DNA of 64,000 nt from Platanthera guangdongensis. Taxonomy: Eukaryota > Streptophyta > Magnoliopsida > Asparagales > Orchidaceae. The translations under genes were made by a program, and so were the position numbers. This document shows, one piece after another, positions 58,110 to 64,000 of the stretch (positions within the stretch are counted from its first letter, which is position 1; each line of letters begins with the position of its first letter). The notes beneath the pieces are model-generated. The model searched no databases and was not told where the DNA came from. It worked only from the letters and a program-made list of their open reading frames with translations. The stretch lies in the NCBI GenBank assembly GCA_039583875.1, contig CM077155.1, positions 7,986,043-8,050,042 on the forward strand. The letters are read 5' to 3'.

Positions 58110-59643
58110 TAGGAAGTCCATGCTCAATCGGGAGTATGAAAGCATCAAGCAGGACAAGTCAGATGGCATTGCTGAGTGCTATGAGAAGTTTTTCAGAATT
58201 GTGAATGAGCTGAAGACATATGGCAGAGTCTTCAGCACTTATGAATTGAATGACAAGATCCTCAGTTATTTAACTAACGACTGAGATACAAAAATCTGTG
58301 TCATCAAAGAAGTGGCCAGACTTGCAGACACTCCACCACCAACCCTGATTGGAAAGTTGTTGTCATATGAAATGCAGCAGACTGCTAGAAAGGAGGAGGA
58401 GAAAATCAGCAAGCCTACAGTCAAAGACATGATAATGGCCTTCAAAGCTGAAGCCATAAGGAAGAGCAGGAGAAAGATTCCTTCTCCACCAAGGAGAGTT
58501 GCTGATTCTGAGTCAAAAAGCTCAGATACCAACACATTAGACTGTCACATTTCTGATGAAGACTTTGCTGCCTTTTCTAGGCAATTTCAGAAATTTATGA
58601 AGAAGAAGCACTGGAGAAGCAGGCCATCCTCTTCTTCTCATCCCAAGGAAGATTACTACAAGGGAAAAAAGAAATCCTCTAAAGAGGACAGGTATGACTC
58701 TAATCCTAGTAAACATACTTCTTCTAAAGTGGTGTGTTATTGTTGAAGCAAGCCAGGGCATGTCATAGTTGACTGCCTTGTCAAAAGAAAGGATGTTGGT
58801 GGAAAAAAGGAACAACAGCAGAAGGGCAAGAAGGAGAAGTCTTTTATTGCCATGAAGCAAAAGAGTTGGACTGACTCCTCATCATCAGAGTCAGAAGAGG
58901 AAGATGAAGCTGAATCCCTCATTGGGCTATTTACTGCTGAAGAAGAATCTGTAGAAGCATACTTCTTCGAGATGCTGACTGCAATCACTGGAGAAGCTGA
59001 TGATGCTGCCAGATATGAAGAAGAGAAGAAGCCAACCATTGTCATGGGCTGATGGCTTTGACTGAGGAAGGACCCAGCCAGGAGCAGCCTGACCCTAGTA
59101 AGGTACATTCTACACCTTCTGTGTCAGATTATATAACTAGTCCAGAATCAGAAACATCTGCATCAAGAGATGGAGATGGTTCTGAATCTGAGGGAGATGT
59201 AAATCAATTGATTGATAATTATGGTGAACTCCTGCAGGCACTGAAGAGAAGCAAGCTTCTAGCCAAAACGACAGGTTGAGGAGATTGCCTCTCTGAAGCT
59301 GGCTGTTTCAAACTAAGAAAACATGATGAACCTGAAGATACAAGAAGTCAGCAAGCTGAAAACATCATTGTTATTCAGACTGGCACAATCACCTTCAAAA
59401 ATAACCACATTAGGAATCTTGAAGGTAAACTCCAAAAGGAGAAGGTGCTAGTGACTAAGTTCTTAAAGACATGTTTAGTATTACCTTTGATTGATTCCTT
59501 CTCCTCCCAAAAGGATAAGAAGGGGTTAGGCTTCAAAGGAAGAACTAGAGCTGCCTATTCCAAAAAGAAGGGCATTGCTCCAGTGTAGCCACTAGCCTCC
59601 AAGCCTTCAATTCCTTTCAGGAAAGTGGTGCTGCCATCTAGCA
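58110..59643 (+). pseudogene. gag: Copia C gag, C-terminal part
   Basis: Resumes at LNREYESIKQ after the solo LTR. A TGA at 58282-58284 lies where Copia A reads Trp. A basic linker and a first zinc knuckle follow: CYC, then TGA at 58744-58746, then SKPGHVIVDC, so the second Cys is lost. An acidic, Ser-rich region is followed by a degraded end that keeps GKLQKEKVLVTKF. TGA at 59050, TGA at 59277 and further stops follow. It ends where the Gypsy F LTR begins. Confidence 0.82.
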
Positions 59644-59679
59644 TGTAACACCCCAGTTTTCAGATTGGAGTCTTTGGAA

Positions 59680-60146
59680 GTTATCGCCCGGCGGTAGTAG
59701 TTACCGCCCGACGGTAGCTTAGCATTGAGTGGCGAGACGCTGAGAGCGTTGAGTGGCCAGGCACTGAGAGCGTTGAGTGGACAGGCACTGAGAGCGTTGA
59801 GTGGACAGGCACTGAGAGCGTTGAGTGCTAGTGCGCGACGCTAGCTAGGTACCGCTCGGTGATAGCTCCATTTCATCGAGCGTCGATCGAAGATCTATTC
59901 GTCGAATGCTGGAGGATTACCGTCCGGTGATAGTGGCTATCGCCCGGCGATAGCCCTGTTTCGTTGAACGTCGAACAAAGTGCCCAGTTCGTCGAATGCT
60001 GAGTTTTCGAGAATAACGTCGAGTTCTCGAGAAAAACGCTACCTCGCGGCATTAGTCTTATCGTCGGCGTTAGCGCGACATTATTTCTGGCCGAGCGCTC
60101 GGGAAACTACCGCTCGGCGGTAGGTAGTTACCGTCCGGCGGTAGCG
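59680..60146. repeat. U3 palindromes of Gypsy F: TACCGCCCGGCGGTA plus GCGTTGAGTG repeats
   Basis: Dyads TTATCGCCCGGCGGTAG, TACCGCCCGACGGTAGC, TATCGCCCGGCGATAGC and TACCGTCCGGCGGTAGC. At 59735-59830 about four tandem copies of a 27-bp unit with GAGAGCGTTGAGTG. TCGTCGAATGCTG occurs twice. Confidence 0.85.
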
Positions 60147-60437
60147 AACGGAAGCAGTTCCGTCGTTTGGCTTTATAGCCGTCTGGTTTCTTTTAAGATT
60201 TGGTCCTAAGGCCCAAGACTCTCCTCCCGAGTGCTTATATAGAGCTGATAACCTTATCCCTTCATCTTTTTTCCCTTTTGTTGAGTGAAGGCTAGAGTTT
60301 GAGGTTAGGTGAGAAGAGGAAGAAGAGAGTTTTCTTCCGCCATTGACGAGGCTTCAGACCTCCGATCGTCGTTCCGAGGTCAGATCTGTGAAGAGGACGC
60401 AAAAGCGCTCGTTTTCATCCGTGCAAAACAGGGTTCC

Positions 60438-60461
60438 ATTGCTAAGAAGAGGAGTCGAAGG
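60438..60461 (+). other. Start-exon-like stretch and donor in Gypsy F
   Basis: Eight codons IAKKRSRR (ATT where ATG would be expected) ending at GTAACA, in the position and phase of the solo LTR exon. Confidence 0.4.
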
Positions 60462-60540
60462 GTAACAACACTTCTCCTCTCGATTATAGGATGTGTGCAT
60501 AACATCTTTTTCATTTCTTGATTTTATTTCAAACATATAG

Positions 60541-61340
60541 TCAACTGATCTCTCAAATGAGAGGGATTTGAGTTGTCATGGTTCAAGAGGAGTTATCACA
60601 AGTTATGAACCAGTGATTCACAAAATAATAAAAAAAACAACACATTCATACCAAATATCTACGGATGCAAACAAAGGAACATACTTGGACAAAAGATACC
60701 TAAGTTTATTTGCAAAGGAAGAAGACTCCAAGTAAAGGGATGCAAGAACGCCGACTGATGCAAGTGAAATCGCCGGAAAACACCATGTTCTCGCTGCATA
60801 TTATTCCAGAGCCTTGGGAGGCTTCTCCGGAGTGCTCGCCGGAGGAAACGCCGGAGTGCTCGCCGCCGGAGGAAGCCAGAAACATTAGCACTAGTGGTTC
60901 ACGAATCGGAGCAGGCGGGATTTCGGGAGTGCGCATAAGAGGAGGATGGGTGTGTTTGGGAAAAAAATATTGAGGGTTTTTTTTTTAATATCGGATGTGC
61001 ACAAAGCGGAAGTTGGTGTGCACATAACGGCACCCAAAAAATATTCTAAATTTTGCCTTTATTAATCATTCACTTATTAATCATTCACTCAGCTTTAAAA
61101 TATATATATTTGCAAAGTTTATACCGCTCTCCTTTTCACTGAAAAAATCAACTTTGAAAACCAGCTTTCAACGGTAGTGGAGCAAACTTGCGGCGCGGCG
61201 GCGATTTGTGCTTTTTCTACCAAAATCCAAAAGCAGCTTTTTAATGTGATTATTTACATTTTTTATTTTTTTCTGGGTAAAAGTAGAAAGAAGAAAAATG
61301 GGGGCATGCCTTTTATAGGAGCGCAAACTTTGCTAGTCGA
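60541..61340. other. Intergenic, no gene recognised
   Basis: A short open stretch at 60710-60973 has repeated GCCGGAGTGCTCGCC and no family resemblance. The rest is AT-rich. Confidence 0.45.
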
Positions 61341-61492
61341 AGCTAAATTTTTGGGGTATTTAGATCCGGGCACCACAAAAATGTTCATTTTCGCACTTTG
61401 CATTTCAAACTATCTTATTTTTGCTAATTGCAAAGTGCCAAAATAACAATTTTGGGTGGTGCCCGGACCTAAATACCCGTAAAATTTTAGCC
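61341..61492. repeat. Small MITE with GGGTATTTAGATCCGGGCACCAC ends
   Basis: Long inverted repeats (GCTAAA...GGGTATTTAG, GGGCACCAC and complements, extending into GCACTTTGCA / TGCAAAGTGC) fold the whole ~150 bp into one hairpin with a short loop. Confidence 0.75.
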
Positions 61493-61749
61493 TTTGAGTA
61501 CAAAATATCAAAAAACTGTAATTTGAGGGGGGGATGCAAAGTGTCAATTTTTAAAAATTGGGACGCAAAATGCCAAAATATGATAATTTGAGGATGTAAA
61601 GAGCCAAAATTCTGAATTTTTGCATAAAGCCCCCTAAACTTTCAGTTTTTTTGAAAGTGCTGATAAGTAATTTTATAGGACGTAAAAAAAGGAAATAATC
61701 TTTCAATATTGCAAACAACAATAGTTAGTGTGTACTAATATTATTTGGG

Positions 61750-62142
61750 AGTTGTTAAGGGCACCGTAGTTTTGGTTAGGTGCACCGCACTTTCTTTTAA
61801 TTTTTCATGTTATTTGGAAATACGCCTTGTACGTGTTTTTTTTAGAAAAAGTATTCAACACGAAAGTTGTAGATCTCGTGTTGAACATTTTTCCTAAAAA
61901 TGCATGTACAACGCGTATTTCTAGAAAGACGCAAAACCTGTACGTATTTCCAAAGTAAGTCATGTACATGCATTTTTAGGAAATGTGTTCAACACGTAAG
62001 TTGTAGATCTAGTCGAGATCTACAACTTTCGTGTTGAACATCTTTCCTAAAAATGCATGTACAAAGCATATTTCTAAAAGGCACGAAAAATTTGAAGCAA
62101 GTGCGGTGCGCCTAATCAAAACTGCGGTGCCCTTAACAACTC
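61750..62142. repeat. MITE, relative of the NAC-intron element
   Basis: About 393 bp. Ends GAGTTGTTAAGGGCACCG and its complement; the interior has the same GTTCAACACGAAAGTTGTAG hairpins and TGTACATGCAT motifs as 30587-30982. Confidence 0.82.
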
Positions 62143-63408
62143 TCTATTATTTTCTTTGTTGTGTGTTTAAAACTTACATGCTAGTTGCCGATTAATGATG
62201 GATTTATTTTCAAGAAATCCCAAGTCAATAACAACTTCACCTAAAATAAATTAATTTGAACTTGTTGGATGGATAAGGCAAGTTAATGCTCCATATATGT
62301 CTTCTTACATTTGTATCCCTTGGTATTATGGTGCCCTTTGATTAGAATGAACTCCAACAAATTTGGTAGGCTTTATTAAATACTAGTTACAATAGGAGAA
62401 CCTAGTGATTAAGTTTATTTGATATCTTTGAGAAATGGTGCATATTAATGCCTTAATTATCCTAAGTTTTTTTTGCCATGTGTTGCTTTTGTTTTATTCA
62501 AAATCTAGCAAATTTGAAAGGCTTGCTTGAGATTTTAGCTTTTTTGTGTGTGTTTTAAGAAAACTTAAGCAAAATTTTGTGGGATTCCTAATGAAATTCT
62601 AAATAAACTTGAGCACATAATTAAGCTTAGGTTCCTTATAAAATTAATCGCAAATGTTGCTAATTTTTCAAATAAATTTAAGTATTTTTATCTTATATAC
62701 TTTTACAACTACTATTTAGGGCATGCATATTTTCTATTTGTGAGACAAATTATTGGTTCTTCTTATAAACAGCTAAATAAAATTAGGCTCTGTTTGGAGG
62801 AACTTATTTTAACCGGTCAAGCGGTTACGACCGTATGAACTGGACCTTAATTTGTAGTGATGCTGGACCGGTGAAAATAAGTCCCCCGAACGAAGTCTTA
62901 TTTTGTAATGACGAGTTAATATAAATTTACGAAGGAGAATAGTATGTTCACTAGTTACTTTTTTGATATTTATGGTTACTTGTTAAGTAAACTATATAGA
63001 TAATTTCCAACATCTAGAAGATGCCCAATTATTTTGTTGACTAATTTGTTGTCAAATTTTTTAAAATATTAATGATAATTTTAGGATGATGTTATATGCA
63101 GATCATTATTAGAGACATGCAGTTCAAAAAGAAATACAAGTCAAATTAATAAATCGTAGGAAGCTATGAACTCGTGTAAGATTTGACATGCACATAACCG
63201 TTCTGAAATTAACGACATGCATATAGCTAAAGCCGACCTTCATATATTTTTTGCCTAATTTAACATAAACCTGGTGGTTAAAATTCAAACTAATCGCAGA
63301 CGCCCTCTTGGTTACCTGTTGAAACTCAACAATACCGAAGGAGGATACGCCCACTTATAATGTTGAAAGTTTTCCCGGATCGTGAAGTTAGCAGGGGTTA
63401 TCTCAACA
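62143..63408. other. Intergenic, AT-rich
   Basis: No ORF, repeat or RNA gene recognised. Confidence 0.5.
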
Positions 63409-63908
63409 NNNNNNNNNNNNNNNNNNNNNNNNNNNNNNNNNNNNNNNNNNNNNNNNNNNNNNNNNNNNNNNNNNNNNNNNNNNNNNNNNNNNNNNNNNNN
63501 NNNNNNNNNNNNNNNNNNNNNNNNNNNNNNNNNNNNNNNNNNNNNNNNNNNNNNNNNNNNNNNNNNNNNNNNNNNNNNNNNNNNNNNNNNNNNNNNNNNN
63601 NNNNNNNNNNNNNNNNNNNNNNNNNNNNNNNNNNNNNNNNNNNNNNNNNNNNNNNNNNNNNNNNNNNNNNNNNNNNNNNNNNNNNNNNNNNNNNNNNNNN
63701 NNNNNNNNNNNNNNNNNNNNNNNNNNNNNNNNNNNNNNNNNNNNNNNNNNNNNNNNNNNNNNNNNNNNNNNNNNNNNNNNNNNNNNNNNNNNNNNNNNNN
63801 NNNNNNNNNNNNNNNNNNNNNNNNNNNNNNNNNNNNNNNNNNNNNNNNNNNNNNNNNNNNNNNNNNNNNNNNNNNNNNNNNNNNNNNNNNNNNNNNNNNN
63901 NNNNNNNN
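63409..63908. other. Assembly gap (500 N)
   Basis: Exactly 500 N, a conventional size for a gap of unknown length. ORFs crossing it are meaningless. Confidence 0.99.
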
Positions 63909-64000
63909 AACAATCCTCTAGTCCGCATATCCCCAAGCTAGCAAACAAGGCAACAGCACTTCTACTAAGCTTGGCGGACTGAGAATGCAGCTCGCGCTCC
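63909..64000. other. Short tail after the gap
   Basis: 92 bp with CTAGTCCGC and GGCGGACTG, the motif style of the Copia B LTR (24551-25912). Too short to assign. Confidence 0.25.

Larger units (their letters stand above)
40196..59643 (+). mobile_element. Copia C: Sirevirus-like Copia, 5' part, heavily nested
   Basis: 5' LTR, PBS and gag are present; gag is split by the solo LTR at 43046-58109. The element ends abruptly at 59643 inside the gag 3' region, where Gypsy F begins. Pol and the 3' LTR are missing. Gag and the LTR layout are related to Copia A, but the sequences differ clearly. Confidence 0.85.
59644..60540 (+). repeat. Gypsy F LTR, 5' part
   Basis: Starts TGTAACACCCC like the Tekay-type LTRs. 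It has a palindrome array (59680-60146), a TATA box TATATAGAG at 60236, a leader, then a start-exon-like stretch and donor at 60438-60467. No LTR end, PBS or internal region follows, so it is truncated or its end is too diverged to recognise. Confidence 0.7.

Noticed and set aside
60896..60900. TAGCA as the right target duplication of Gypsy F
   Set aside because: It matches 59639-59643, but the preceding bases do not form an LTR end (no CA) and nothing between resembles the LTR end of relatives.
60710..60973. A possible small gene (87 codons)
   Set aside because: Internal repetition of GCCGGAGTGCTCGCC and no family resemblance; the opposite strand is open too.
63360..63948. ORFs of 176-193 codons
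   Set aside because: They consist of the 500-N gap.

Overview
The window is nuclear DNA from a flowering plant. It is dominated by LTR retrotransposons of both plant superfamilies, has plant MITEs, holds one intron-containing NAC transcription factor gene (29759-31940, minus strand) and one 500-N assembly gap. Nothing in it fixes the species. I see no rRNA, tRNA, CRISPR or bacterial-type operon.

Left nest (1-25.9 kb). An old minus-strand Copia element ('Copia B': gag, protease and integrase at 13017-14698 and again at 1-459; one LTR in two pieces at 14748-15143 and 24551-~25912) was hit twice. A complete plus-strand Sirevirus-like Copia ('Copia A', 465-13011, target duplication ACTTC) sits in its integrase. 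A chromodomain Gypsy of Tekay/Del type ('Tekay-1', 15144-24545, target duplication TGCTG) sits in its LTR. Copia A keeps gag, pol and a third ORF, all broken by point stops. Tekay-1 has a rearranged 5' LTR in which about 1 kb is inverted and the LTR end and PBS are lost.

Middle (25.9-40.2 kb). An LTR-like fragment, intergenic DNA with MITEs, the NAC gene (three exons, a MITE in intron 2), a truncated Tat-type Gypsy (LTR to RNase H, ~32.6-36.09 kb), and the 3' end of a minus-strand Sirevirus ('Copia D', 36093-~39850).

Right nest (40.2-59.6 kb). A plus-strand Sirevirus ('Copia C', LTR at 40196-42572) has a gag interrupted by a Tekay-like solo LTR (43046-58109, target duplication CAGGA/TAGGA). 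That LTR is interrupted by a complete minus-strand Athila-type Gypsy (44279-56951, target duplication AACTC), which contains a terminal-inverted-repeat element (46908-47752, 9-bp target duplication). Copia C is cut off at 59644 by another Gypsy LTR ('Gypsy F'). Beyond lie AT-rich intergenic DNA, two MITEs and the gap.

Main hunt results. (1) The transcribed part of three different Sirevirus LTRs holds a tandem row of small hairpins whose stems differ completely while pairing is kept. (2) The U3 regions of at least six LTR families, both Copia and Gypsy, carry family-specific arrays of short palindromes, and some motifs are shared across superfamilies. (3) Tekay-type LTRs carry a conserved short gag-like start exon followed by a splice donor, matching a gag ORF that opens exactly at a splice acceptor downstream of the PBS region; a second 92-bp intron lies between gag and protease. 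(4) One LTR carries a 1-kb internal inversion. All coordinates and comparisons were read by eye.
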